Source: Scatosoma sp045643825 (GTDB taxonomy: Bacteria; Bacillota; Clostridia; Christensenellales; Borkfalkiaceae). Taken from it: a stretch of 13,361 nt of DNA. The notes under the pieces are model-generated. The model saw nothing but the letters and a program-made list of their open reading frames with translations. It made no database searches and was not told the DNA's origin. The DNA is taken from assembly GCA_045643825.1 (NCBI GenBank), contig JAZRFV010000020.1:1-13361 (forward strand). The letters run 5' to 3'. How positions within the stretch are numbered: the first letter of the stretch is position 1; the number at the start of each line of letters is the position of its first letter. A program made the translations under genes and the position numbers. Positions 1-7,277 of the stretch are shown in pieces.

Positions 1-777
1 GTTGTAAATATGCACACCGCTGTCGTTACAATTCTCAATCGCCGCAATATGTCCAAGTGCCAAATCTACCACGTGGATATAATCGCGTACACCCGTACCG
101 TCGGGGGTGTCGTAGTCGTTGCCGAATACGTTGATACAAGCAAGCTTACCACTCGCCACCTGCGCAACGAAGGGCATAAGGTTGTTGGGGATACCCTTCG
201 GATCTTCCCCGATTAAACCGCTTTCGTGTGCACCAACGGGGTTGAAATAGCGGAGCAAAATGATATTCCACTCGTTGTCCGCCTTCCACAAATCCTGCAT
301 AATGCCTTCCATCATAAGCTTCGTACTGCCGTAGGGGTTGGTCGTGGAAAGACGACAATTTTCATCCAAAGGCAAACGTTCGGGATCGCCGTAAACGGTC
401 GCCGACGACGAGAAAATAATTTTCTTCACGCCGTGCTTATCCAAAACCTTCAACAAGGATACCGTACCGCTGATGTTGTTTTCGTAATATTTCAAGGGCA
501 TACGACAGCTTTCGCCAACAGCCTTGAACGCCGCGAAATGGATAACGGCATCAATCTTATGCGCGGACAAAATTTCGTCCATCTTCGCTTCGTCGCGGAT
601 ATCCGCTTCGTAGAAAATGACCTCTTTCCCCGTGATTTTTTGCACACGGCGAAGGCTCTCAAAGGAGGAATTGCTGAAATTGTCCACAACCACTACTTCG
701 TAGTTTTTGTTCAAAAGTTCCAAAACGGTGTGCGAACCAATGTAGCCGCTACCACCCGTAACCAAAATTGTTGCCAT
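1..777 (-). CDS. galE: UDP-glucose 4-epimerase (3' end beyond window)
   Basis: This gene interconverts UDP-galactose and UDP-glucose in the cytoplasm (Leloir pathway and supply of UDP-galactose for surface glycans). The first 259 codons are present and the frame is still open at base 1; full-length family members have about 330-340 residues. What is visible: the N-terminal Rossmann NAD-binding motif GGSGYIG (residues 8-14), an acidic residue after the second strand (VVVDNFSN, 29-36), the serine loop SSSATVYG (123-130), the catalytic Tyr149/Lys153 pair in YGSTK, and RYFNPVGAH (176-184), all typical of GalE in the extended short-chain dehydrogenase family. The start ATG at 777 has GAGG 8 bases upstream (786-789). 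It lies 22 bases after the CorC-like gene with no terminator between them, so the two are probably co-transcribed. Identification is secure. Confidence 0.95.
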   Translation of the reverse strand, partial: MATILVTGGSGYIGSHTVLELLNKNYEVVVVDNFSNSSFESLRRVQKITGKEVIFYEADIRDEAKMDEILSAHKIDAVIHFAAFKAVGESCRMPLKYYENNISGTVSLLKVLDKHGVKKIIFSSSATVYGDPERLPLDENCRLSTTNPYGSTKLMMEGIMQDLWKADNEWNIILLRYFNPVGAHESGLIGEDPKGIPNNLMPFVAQVASGKLACINVFGNDYDTPDGTGVRDYIHVVDLALGHIAAIENCNDSGVHIYN

Positions 778-799
778 AATCAATACCTCACACTTATGA

Positions 800-2071
800 T
801 TATTCTTCGTCTTCCTCTACCACTTCTACAAGTTTCGAGCGAACCTTTAATACTCTCTTTTTCGTCGTTTTTACTGCCTTGATTTCCAAGTTTTTGAAGG
901 TCACCGTCTCACCAACGGGAGGAATTCCACCGTAGATTTCCGTCACCCAACCGCCGATGGTGTTGGACTCGAATTCCTCTTCACCCATTTCCACCTCGTA
1001 AAGTTCGAAAAATCTTTCCAGGTCAAATCTACCGTCTACCCAATACTCGCCTTCGGCAATTTCACCGTAGAGCACTTCTTCCTCGTCGTGCTCGTCCCAA
1101 ATTTCACCAACGAGCTCTTCCAAGATATCCTCCAAGGTAACGATGCCGACCAAACCGCCGTATTCGTCCGAAACAGCCGCCATGTGGATTTTTTGTTTTT
1201 GGAGCTGTTTTAAGAGGGCAGAAATGCGGGTATGTTCGGTGGTGAAAGCGATTTCTTGCACCAAGTGACCGATTTCCTTTTCACCGTTTAAATAGCCCAC
1301 GAAAAAGTCACGCTCGTGAATAACACCGACAACATTATCAATCGTATCCTTGTATACGGGCATACGGGAATAGCCCGTCTTTTTGAAGGTTTCGCAAACC
1401 TCGTCCATTGTCGAATCCACGTCCACCGCGTACACGTTTACACGGGGCACGAGGATGTCTTCTACCTTCAAATCGTCAAATTCGAGGGCAGAACGCACAA
1501 GCTCCGATTCGTCTTCCTTCAACGTACCGCTTTCCTCCGCTTCTTCTACGAGTGAAAGCAATTCTTCATCCGTAACCGTTTCATCCTTTTTCAGTTTGAA
1601 AATCTTTGCAAGCATCACCTTGTAGAAATTGAAGATTTTCGTGAAAGGCCACAAAATTAAATAGAAAAGGCGCATCAAGGGATAAAACAGAAAACACATT
1701 TTTTCGGGGTACACGCTCGCCAAATATTTGGGCGTAATTTCACCGAATAACAATACGACCACGGTCAATACGATGGTAGAAACGGTTGGCGCAAGGTCGG
1801 GTTTGTTGATTAAAACGTTAGCAAACAAAATCGTACCCAATGCCGAAGCAGTAAGGTTTACGACGTTGTTACCCACGAGAATTGCCGTCACCAGCTTGTC
1901 ATAATCCTCGTCCGCAAATTTATACACCGCTTTCGCTTTTCTCTTGCCCTGCGAAACGTAGGTCTTTAAACGAATTTTATTCGCGCAGGAAAACGCCGTT
2001 TCCGTGCCCGAGAAAAATCCCGAAAGCAATACAAGTACAATGATTGCGAAAATTAGGGGTAGGTGATCCAT
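800..2071 (-). CDS. CorC/HlyC family transporter (CNNM + CBS pair + CorC_HlyC domain)
   Basis: This 423-residue membrane protein has the standard layout of the CorC/HlyC (CNNM, formerly DUF21) family, linked to Mg2+/divalent cation transport or efflux. Several hydrophobic helices cover about residues 5-155, with the family motifs FFSGTETA (19-26), GNNVVNLTASALGT (67-80) and FGEITPK (109-115). Two CBS domains follow (about 205-260 and 270-325, with DEYGGLVGIVTLEDILEELVGEIWDE-type sequence around 302-327). A C-terminal CorC_HlyC domain covers about 340-412, and the tail is very acidic. Older annotations call such proteins hemolysins, which is misleading. ATG 2071 is needed to keep the first helix. 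The only good Shine-Dalgarno, GGAGG at 2088-2092, is unusually far away (16 bases). An in-frame stop within the gap rules out an earlier start. Substrate cannot be read from the sequence. Confidence 0.92.
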   Translation of the reverse strand: MDHLPLIFAIIVLVLLSGFFSGTETAFSCANKIRLKTYVSQGKRKAKAVYKFADEDYDKLVTAILVGNNVVNLTASALGTILFANVLINKPDLAPTVSTIVLTVVVLLFGEITPKYLASVYPEKMCFLFYPLMRLFYLILWPFTKIFNFYKVMLAKIFKLKKDETVTDEELLSLVEEAEESGTLKEDESELVRSALEFDDLKVEDILVPRVNVYAVDVDSTMDEVCETFKKTGYSRMPVYKDTIDNVVGVIHERDFFVGYLNGEKEIGHLVQEIAFTTEHTRISALLKQLQKQKIHMAAVSDEYGGLVGIVTLEDILEELVGEIWDEHDEEEVLYGEIAEGEYWVDGRFDLERFFELYEVEMGEEEFESNTIGGWVTEIYGGIPPVGETVTFKNLEIKAVKTTKKRVLKVRSKLVEVVEEDEE

Positions 2072-2128
2072 AGTTGTTGTTGATTATCCTCCGATAAATA
2101 AAAAATTTACGCGCGCGCAAATACGCAC

Positions 2129-2180
2129 GTTATATATTATAATACTTTCTTAAAGTATTTGTCAACTCACACGCGCGTGT
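2129..2180 (-). promoter_or_regulatory. Strong sigma-A promoter with palindromic spacer, for corC-like gene and galE
   Basis: On the minus strand there is a perfect TTGACA (2165-2160) and a perfect TATAAT (2141-2136) separated by 18 bases. The expected transcript start is near 2129, giving a leader of about 58 bases. Nearly all of the spacer is an 8-base inverted repeat, AATACTTT (minus strand 2159-2152) and AAAGTATT (2148-2141), around a 3-base centre. Just upstream of the -35 box is a perfect 12-base palindrome, ACACGCGCGTGT (2169-2180). Either could be an operator; no regulator gene is in the window. Confidence 0.8.
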
Positions 2181-2218
2181 ATTCTCACTTTTTTCACAAA
2201 ATTCTTCCTTTTTTCGCC

Positions 2219-2257
2219 AAAAAAAAGACCGCTTGCATACCCGCATACGGTCCTTTT
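2219..2257 (-). terminator. Rho-independent terminator of the opp operon
   Basis: On the minus strand, just after the oppF stop, GACCG and CGGTC (2227-2231 and 2248-2252) pair as an outer stem. An inner TGC/GCA stem closes the loop, and the hairpin is followed by eight Ts (2226-2219). The plus strand also has a short T run (2254-2258), so weak bidirectional action is possible. It separates the transporter operon from the promoter of the corC-like gene. Confidence 0.8.
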
Positions 2258-2265
2258 TATCCTCT

Positions 2266-3300
2266 TTACCCTTTTTTAAACGCAATTTTTCGCTTTTCAT
2301 CCGTGGTTAAATCCGCAAAATGACAAGCAGTGAAATGTCCTTCATCCACCTCTACGATGGGGGCAGGTATGCGTTGACATACCTCTTTTGCCATAAAACA
2401 GCGGGTGTGAAAAGGGCAACCCTTGGGCGGAAAAACGGCGCTTGGCATGCTTCCCTCCAACAAAATTTGCCCTTCCGTCTTTTTTTCCAAGGTAGGGATG
2501 GCGCTGATTAACGCAATTGTGTACGGATGACGGGGATTTTCAAATACCTCGCTCGCCCGCCCTTGCTCCACAATTTTACCAAGATACATCACCCCGATAC
2601 GGTCGGAAATATAGCGCACCACCGACAAATCGTGCGAGATAAAAAGATAGGTCAACCCCTCCCTCTTTTTTAGGTCGCTTAACAGGTTGAGTATCTGCGA
2701 TTGCACGGACACGTCGAGCGCGGAAACACACTCGTCACACACCACAAATTTCGGTTTCACCGCCAAGGCACGTGCAATGCAAATCCGTTGCCTTTGCCCA
2801 CCTGAAAATTGATGTGGATACCGATACAGCATATCCGCGCGCAAACCACAAGCCTCCATCATTTTCAAAACGTAGTTTCGCATCTCGTCAGAGCCTTTCC
2901 TAAAAAAATGATGAGTTGCCAGCCCCTCCTCAATCAACTGCCCCACCGTCCTGCGCGGATCTAACGAGGAGTACGGATCCTGGAAAATAATTTGCAAATC
3001 CTTCCGCAAATCACGCATTTTTGCAGGCTTTAAGCGATTTAATGCCACACTATCCCCCCTGCCGTAGTAAATCACCTCGCCTTGTGTGGGCTTTTGCAAT
3101 TGTAAAATCGTCCTACCAAAGGTGGATTTTCCACACCCGCTTTCCCCCACCAAGCCAAAGGTTTCCCCCTTGTAAATATCCAAGGTAATACCATCGTTTG
3201 CGCGAAGGTACGCTCGTTCCTTTTGAAAGGGGGATTTCTTCCGCATGGGGAAATATTTTTGCAAGGCGGAAACGGATAGTAAAATTTCTTTATCGCTCAC
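2266..3300 (-). CDS. oppF: Oligopeptide ABC transporter ATPase OppF
   Basis: This is the second ATPase of the peptide importer, cytoplasmic and partnered with OppD. It has Walker A GESGCGKS (52-59), a Q-loop in IIFQDPYSS, the signature FSGGQRQR, a Walker B/D-loop region reading VVCDECVSALDVSVQ (usual DEP is DEC here; the catalytic Glu is kept), and an H-loop in FISHDLSVV. The C-terminal oligopeptide-transporter domain contains NPRHPYT and four Cys (GCPFHTRC, EVC, ACHF) of the type that bind an iron-sulfur cluster in Opp/Dpp ATPases. I chose GTG 3300 (344 residues) over an in-frame ATG at 3321. AGGAGG (3312-3307) sits 6 bases before the GTG, and the protein then starts just ahead of the conserved domain. 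The GTG overlaps the end of oppD by 11 bases, which suggests translational coupling. One dispersed repeat copy (2360-2377) encodes residues near the C terminus (QRIPAP). Confidence 0.93.
   Translation of the reverse strand: MSDKEILLSVSALQKYFPMRKKSPFQKERAYLRANDGITLDIYKGETFGLVGESGCGKSTFGRTILQLQKPTQGEVIYYGRGDSVALNRLKPAKMRDLRKDLQIIFQDPYSSLDPRRTVGQLIEEGLATHHFFRKGSDEMRNYVLKMMEACGLRADMLYRYPHQFSGGQRQRICIARALAVKPKFVVCDECVSALDVSVQSQILNLLSDLKKREGLTYLFISHDLSVVRYISDRIGVMYLGKIVEQGRASEVFENPRHPYTIALISAIPTLEKKTEGQILLEGSMPSAVFPPKGCPFHTRCFMAKEVCQRIPAPIVEVDEGHFTACHFADLTTDEKRKIAFKKG
2360..2377 (+). repeat. Dispersed short repeat, copy A (inside oppF)
   Basis: Perfect 18-base match to GGGGCAGGTATGCGTTGA. It lies antisense inside oppF and is read there as QRIPAP. 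The following bases CATACC pair with GGTATG of the repeat, giving this copy a 6-base stem with a 6-base loop. Confidence 0.85.
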
Positions 3301-4288
3301 ACCGATCCTCCTTTTTTGCATAAAAGCAACGGACGAAATGGCCCTTGTTTACCTCTAGCAATTGTGGCACTTCCGCAAGACACCTTTCCTGCGCATACGG
3401 ACATCGAGGGGCAAAACGGCAGCCCTTGGGCATATCAAAGGGAGAAGGTACACCGCCAGGGATACTTTGCAATCGTCCCCCCGCCCGTTTTGCACTCGGC
3501 GCAGACAAAATCAATCCCTCCGTGTAGGGGTGATTATACCCAAAATCGCCAAAAATGAAGGGGGCAGGTACGTGTTCAACCACCTGGCCGCAATACATCA
3601 CCGCCACCGTATCCGCCACCTCGCGCACCACGCCAAGGTCGTGCGTAATGAACAAAATCGCCGTACCCTTTTCTGACTGCAAGTCCTTCATCAGCCGTAA
3701 AATTTGCGCCTGAATGGTGACGTCAAGGGCGGTTGTCGGCTCGTCCGCAATCAAAATATTCGGCTGACAAGCAAGCGCCATCGCAATCATTACCCGTTGC
3801 CGCATCCCACCCGATAAACGGTGTGCGTATTCCTTCATTACCCTTTCCGGCTGTGGAATTTTCACCGCTTTCAGCATCTCCACAGCCCCAGCGTACGCCT
3901 CTCGTTTTGACATATTCCTATGGATTAAAAAGGGCTCTTTTAACTGCCTTCCGATGGTAAAAACGGGGTTAAGTGCCGTCATCGGTTCTTGAAAAATCAT
4001 CGATATTCGATTTCCACGGATATCGTACATTTTCTCCATCGGCAGGCGTGCCAAGTCTATCGTTTGCCCTTCGTACGAGAAAAGAATTTCCCCCTTTTCA
4101 ATAAATCCGTTGCCGTCTAACAGGCGTAAAATACTCATCGCCGAAACAGATTTTCCCGACCCCGACTCACCCACAAGCGCCAAGGTTTCCCCCTCATCCA
4201 AGGAAAAGCTTGCCCCCTCTACCGCACGGACGAGCCCTTTGCGGGTATGAAAGCAAACGTGTAAATTTTTCACCTCCAACAAGGACAT
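3290..4288 (-). CDS. oppD: Oligopeptide ABC transporter ATPase OppD
   Basis: This is the first ATPase of the peptide importer (332 residues). It has Walker A GESGSGKS (40-47), a Q-loop in MIFQEPMTALNP, the signature LSGGMRQRV, Walker B ILIADEPTTALDVTIQ, and an H-loop in FITHDLGVV. The C-terminal oligopeptide-transporter domain has HPYTEGL and the four-Cys set (GCRFAPRC, ERC, VRCF). TALNP/TTALD against OppF's SSLDP/VSALD is the usual way to tell OppD from OppF. The start is ATG 4288, one base after the oppC stop, with GGGGGAG just upstream. A longer in-frame start at 4333 would only add sequence overlapping oppC. The linker VEHVPAPFIF (before HPYTEGL) is encoded by a degenerate copy of the dispersed repeat (3560-3580). 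The exact peptide range of the transporter cannot be told from sequence. Confidence 0.94.
   Translation of the reverse strand: MSLLEVKNLHVCFHTRKGLVRAVEGASFSLDEGETLALVGESGSGKSVSAMSILRLLDGNGFIEKGEILFSYEGQTIDLARLPMEKMYDIRGNRISMIFQEPMTALNPVFTIGRQLKEPFLIHRNMSKREAYAGAVEMLKAVKIPQPERVMKEYAHRLSGGMRQRVMIAMALACQPNILIADEPTTALDVTIQAQILRLMKDLQSEKGTAILFITHDLGVVREVADTVAVMYCGQVVEHVPAPFIFGDFGYNHPYTEGLILSAPSAKRAGGRLQSIPGGVPSPFDMPKGCRFAPRCPYAQERCLAEVPQLLEVNKGHFVRCFYAKKEDRCER
3307..3312 (-). promoter_or_regulatory. Ribosome binding site that sets the oppF GTG start
   Basis: A perfect AGGAGG on the minus strand lies 6 bases upstream of GTG 3300 and inside the 3' end of oppD. It lies downstream of the in-frame ATG at 3321, so that ATG cannot use it. 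This is the reason for annotating the shorter oppF. Confidence 0.85.
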
Positions 4289-4289
4289 T

Positions 4290-6221
4290 TTACTCCCCCT
4301 TTCCCTTTGGATCCAATGCATCACGCAAGGCATCGCCGATGACGTTAATGCAAATCACCGCAAGGGACAAAAACAACGCAGGGAACAGCCATTGCCACCA
4401 GTAATGCTGTATCACCGTGCTACTGTTACTGCCCGAAAGCATATTGCCCCAGGTCGGACGAGGGGGCTGTACCCCAAAACCGAGGTAAGAAAGGGAGGAT
4501 TCCGTCAAAAGACAGCCTGCAAAGTCCAAAGTCATACTCACCAAAATCACCGAAACGATGTTGGGTAAAACGTGCTTAAAGGCAATTTTCCACTCCTTCA
4601 CACCCATCGCGCGCGCCGCCGTGACGAATTCCTTTTCTCGCTCCGCAAGGACTTGACCACGAATCATCCGAGCCAACCCCGTCCAAGACAAGGCACCCAA
4701 AATCAACATGATAATAAAGATACGCATCGTCTCCGACACGTTGTAATTTTTGATAATTTGGGATAGGAGCATTGCAAAGGGTAAAAATGGAATGGCGGAG
4801 AAAATTTCCGTCAGCCGCATCAAGAGTAAATCCACCCAACCGCCGAAATATCCCGCGACACACCCCACCAAAATCGCAATGGCGGAAGACACCAACACCG
4901 CCACACCGCCGATGGTGAGCGTCATTTTTCCGCCGTGCACGATACGCGCAAAGACGTCACGACCGCGCCCGTCCGTACCCATAAGATACCCTTTCAGCCC
5001 TGCGGTTTTCGTCAACCGTCCTTCCGCATCCGTGAGGTAAGATTGCAATGCGCCAGCAAAAATGCGGTCGCATTTTTCACCACTCACGTCGCATTGCCCG
5101 TAGGAATTATCCCCCCAGGCGTATGCGTTACCAAGGTTCGTCACCCCAACAAAATGCCGTGTACCCCCATCGATTGCGGTGAAATATTCCCCTTCTTTTA
5201 AGACAGGCAAAGCATCCTCGCCGTTTTCGAAAGCCCCCGTCACCAACAGTTCCCCATCCGACAAAATCACCACCAAACATTTGTTGTTTGTGGCAACCTC
5301 TACCACGTCTCTACCTACCAGGTATGCGTTGAAGTTATTTATACGCCCATTTTTTGAGGAAACTGCCGTTTGGAAAAATCCATCACCGCCCACCTCTATC
5401 CTGCCGTCAAGCGTCAACGCCACCACGATGGAGTTGGTAAAAACGACCTTCTTTACCCGAATATCCGTAAGGTGATTATTAAGCGCTGTCAAGTTACGCA
5501 CGGCGTTCGTATTTCCCCAAAGGTACCCCCTGCCGTCCGCACGCACCAAGCCGCTCACCTGATATCCGCAAGCAAGCTGTACCACTTCACCTTGTGAAAA
5601 CGGTTCAGTCAATTCCTTGGGCATTGATAAGGCGTTTAACACCGTTTCTACGCCATACTGGCCACAGCTCTTATCCCCCCAACCGACAAGATACCCATCC
5701 TTTGTCAACGCCAAGGCATGGTCTTTCCCTGCCGCAATCAGACTCGCCCCACTCTTCTTCACCTCCGCAGGGATCTTGGACATATCCCTGTCGTTTAGAC
5801 GGTCTTTTACGCTGCCCCAAGCAAACACCTCGCCTTCCCGTGAAAGCCCCACCGTAAAATCAGAAAAGCCGTCCACCTCCGCAATTTGTTTTTTCAAGCC
5901 ACGAGGAACACGGCGTAAGGAATAAATAGGCGCAACGTTTTGTTGCAAAGGATCTGTGTAATTAACATCCAAATGCACAAACAAGGGGGCAATGAACACG
6001 AATAAGAACAACGCAAGCAAAAAACAAAGTGACAGCACCGCAGCCTTTTTGCGGAAAAAGTTTTCCTTTAAAAGCCGTGACGGGCTCTCGATTTTCTCTA
6101 TGCCCGATACTCTATTCTTACCCAAAAAGGCACGCTGAAACCAAATAAAAACAGATTTCAACGCATACCTGCCCCTATCTATTGCCTTTTTTATAAAATT
6201 TTTATCTTGATTCGACTTCAT
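4290..6221 (-). CDS. oppC: OppC permease with inserted RCC1-like seven-bladed propeller
   Basis: This second membrane subunit of the peptide importer is 643 residues long, about twice the usual 290-330. The N-terminal OppC_N region and first helix (about 45-81, including FFRKKAAVLSL and DVNYTDPLQQNVAP) and the permease core (about 411-643) are canonical. The core starts at the family landmark LMGTDGRGRDVFARIVHG and contains the ATPase-contact EAA loop AARAMGVKEWKIAF...LPN (535-554). Between helix 1 and helix 2, where OppC normally has a short extracellular loop, lie about 300 residues (roughly 110-408) with seven RCC1/ATS1-like repeats. The signatures include VFAWG, GKDHALALTKDG, LVGWGDKSCGQYG, YLWGN and AYAWGDNSYGQC. 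The start is ATG 6221, four bases after the oppB stop; the open frame upstream only overlaps oppB. Frame and membrane topology are intact across the insert, so it is not an assembly break. The role of the propeller is unknown. Confidence 0.92.
   Translation of the reverse strand: MKSNQDKNFIKKAIDRGRYALKSVFIWFQRAFLGKNRVSGIEKIESPSRLLKENFFRKKAAVLSLCFLLALFLFVFIAPLFVHLDVNYTDPLQQNVAPIYSLRRVPRGLKKQIAEVDGFSDFTVGLSREGEVFAWGSVKDRLNDRDMSKIPAEVKKSGASLIAAGKDHALALTKDGYLVGWGDKSCGQYGVETVLNALSMPKELTEPFSQGEVVQLACGYQVSGLVRADGRGYLWGNTNAVRNLTALNNHLTDIRVKKVVFTNSIVVALTLDGRIEVGGDGFFQTAVSSKNGRINNFNAYLVGRDVVEVATNNKCLVVILSDGELLVTGAFENGEDALPVLKEGEYFTAIDGGTRHFVGVTNLGNAYAWGDNSYGQCDVSGEKCDRIFAGALQSYLTDAEGRLTKTAGLKGYLMGTDGRGRDVFARIVHGGKMTLTIGGVAVLVSSAIAILVGCVAGYFGGWVDLLLMRLTEIFSAIPFLPFAMLLSQIIKNYNVSETMRIFIIMLILGALSWTGLARMIRGQVLAEREKEFVTAARAMGVKEWKIAFKHVLPNIVSVILVSMTLDFAGCLLTESSLSYLGFGVQPPRPTWGNMLSGSNSSTVIQHYWWQWLFPALFLSLAVICINVIGDALRDALDPKGKGE
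5319..5332 (+). repeat. Dispersed short repeat, copy F (inside oppC propeller region)
   Basis: The 14-base core CAGGTATGCGTTGA is intact (AG follows, as in copy D); the leading G run is missing. It is antisense to oppC and read as NAYLV at about residues 298-302, a different codon phase from copy A. Confidence 0.75.
6158..6175 (-). repeat. Dispersed short repeat, copy B (5' end of oppC)
   Basis: Perfect 18-base match in the minus orientation, in phase to encode GRYALK (residues 17-22) in the cytoplasmic tail of OppC ahead of the first helix. Confidence 0.85.
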
Positions 6222-6225
6222 TCCA

Positions 6226-7239
6226 TTACCCCAAGCGTATCCGTGGATCGACCAAACCGTAGGCGATATCCACAAGCAAGTTTCCCACCAAGGCAAGCAA
6301 GATATAGAACATCTGCATCGCCAGGACAATTTCATTATCCCCCGCCTTCAACGCCTCGAAATACACCTTGCCAATCCCATTGATACCGAAGATATTTTCC
6401 ACCATAATCGAGCCTGAAAACACACCCATGAGCCATCCGATAACGAGGGCAACGATGGGTATCAACGCATTACGCCAAGCGTGACTTCTAATCACCATCC
6501 CCTCGCGCAAGCCTTTCGCCCTTGCCGTCCTCACGCAATCGAGCTGCAACGCCTCAATCATCGAAGCCCGTACGTAGCGAGTGATACCGCCAAGAGAACA
6601 AAAGGTCATAACCAGCAAGGGCAGGGCAAAATGGTACAGCTTATCCAGAAAGGCGCGAACGCCCGTGTAATCCTTCCCGACCGAACTCATACCTGATACA
6701 GGGAAGATATCCAGCTTGACCGCAAACAGCCAAATAAACAAAATTGCCGTGATAAATACGGGCATACTGTACCCGACAATCGTACCCACCTGCACCGCCA
6801 AATCTCGCTTACTACCCTTTTTCACCGCACAAAAAACACCAAGCGGAATGGTGATACCCAGCGCCGCCACCGTAGCGAAAAAGTTTAAAAACAAGGTGTT
6901 TAGGAGTGGTTCCTTCACCACCTCGGCAACCGATTTCCCATACACAATAGAGCTACCGAGATTGCCTTGCAACAGCCCGTTATACTCCCCGCTGTAAAAT
7001 GGGGCAACCCCCACCCAACGAAAATACCTCGTCAAGAGAGTACCATCCAAGCCGTACCGCCTTTGCCAGTATAAATACCGTTCGGCATAGATAAGGTTTT
7101 TGTTTGCCGCAATCTCTTGCATCGCCATATCCGCCGCCTTATCCACGGGGAGCATATTATACACCGCAAACACCAAAAAGGAAAGGAGCAGTAGCACGGC
7201 AAGGATATAAAAAATACGCTTTACGATATATTTTCCCAT
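6226..7239 (-). CDS. oppB: Oligopeptide ABC transporter permease OppB
   Basis: This first membrane subunit (337 residues) pairs with OppC to form the translocation pore. It has an N-terminal helix (about 8-28, MGKYIVKRIFYILAVLLLL-type start) and a long extracellular segment carrying the family-typical LLQGNLGSSIVYGKSV. The binding-protein-dependent permease domain follows, with its EAA loop (TARAKGLREGMVIRSHAWRNALIP) and a C-terminal VDIAYGLVDPRIRLG ending. GAGG lies 7 bases before ATG 7239. The 38-base gap from oppA contains a copy of the dispersed repeat (7253-7270) directly ahead of the ribosome binding site. No terminator lies in the gap, so oppA to oppF form one transcription unit. Confidence 0.94.
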   Translation of the reverse strand: MGKYIVKRIFYILAVLLLLSFLVFAVYNMLPVDKAADMAMQEIAANKNLIYAERYLYWQRRYGLDGTLLTRYFRWVGVAPFYSGEYNGLLQGNLGSSIVYGKSVAEVVKEPLLNTLFLNFFATVAALGITIPLGVFCAVKKGSKRDLAVQVGTIVGYSMPVFITAILFIWLFAVKLDIFPVSGMSSVGKDYTGVRAFLDKLYHFALPLLVMTFCSLGGITRYVRASMIEALQLDCVRTARAKGLREGMVIRSHAWRNALIPIVALVIGWLMGVFSGSIMVENIFGINGIGKVYFEALKAGDNEIVLAMQMFYILLALVGNLLVDIAYGLVDPRIRLG

Positions 7240-7252
7240 ACAAAATCCTCAC

Positions 7253-7270
7253 TCATCGCATACCTGCCCC
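7253..7270 (-). repeat. Dispersed short repeat, copy C (oppA-oppB gap)
   Basis: It matches 17 of 18 bases, with GCGATGA in place of GCGTTGA. It is intergenic and ends 14 bases ahead of the oppB start codon, directly before its ribosome binding site. Confidence 0.85.
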
Positions 7271-7277
7271 CTTCCTT

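Noticed and set aside
226..882. Plus-strand open frame of about 218 codons
   Set aside because: It lies mostly opposite galE, which is clearly the coding strand by motif content; no ribosome binding site or recognisable domain.
6222..6335. N-terminal extension of OppC from an ATG at 6335
   Set aside because: It overlaps the 3' end of oppB in another frame, and its residues do not resemble OppC; ATG 6221 follows the oppB stop in the usual coupled way.
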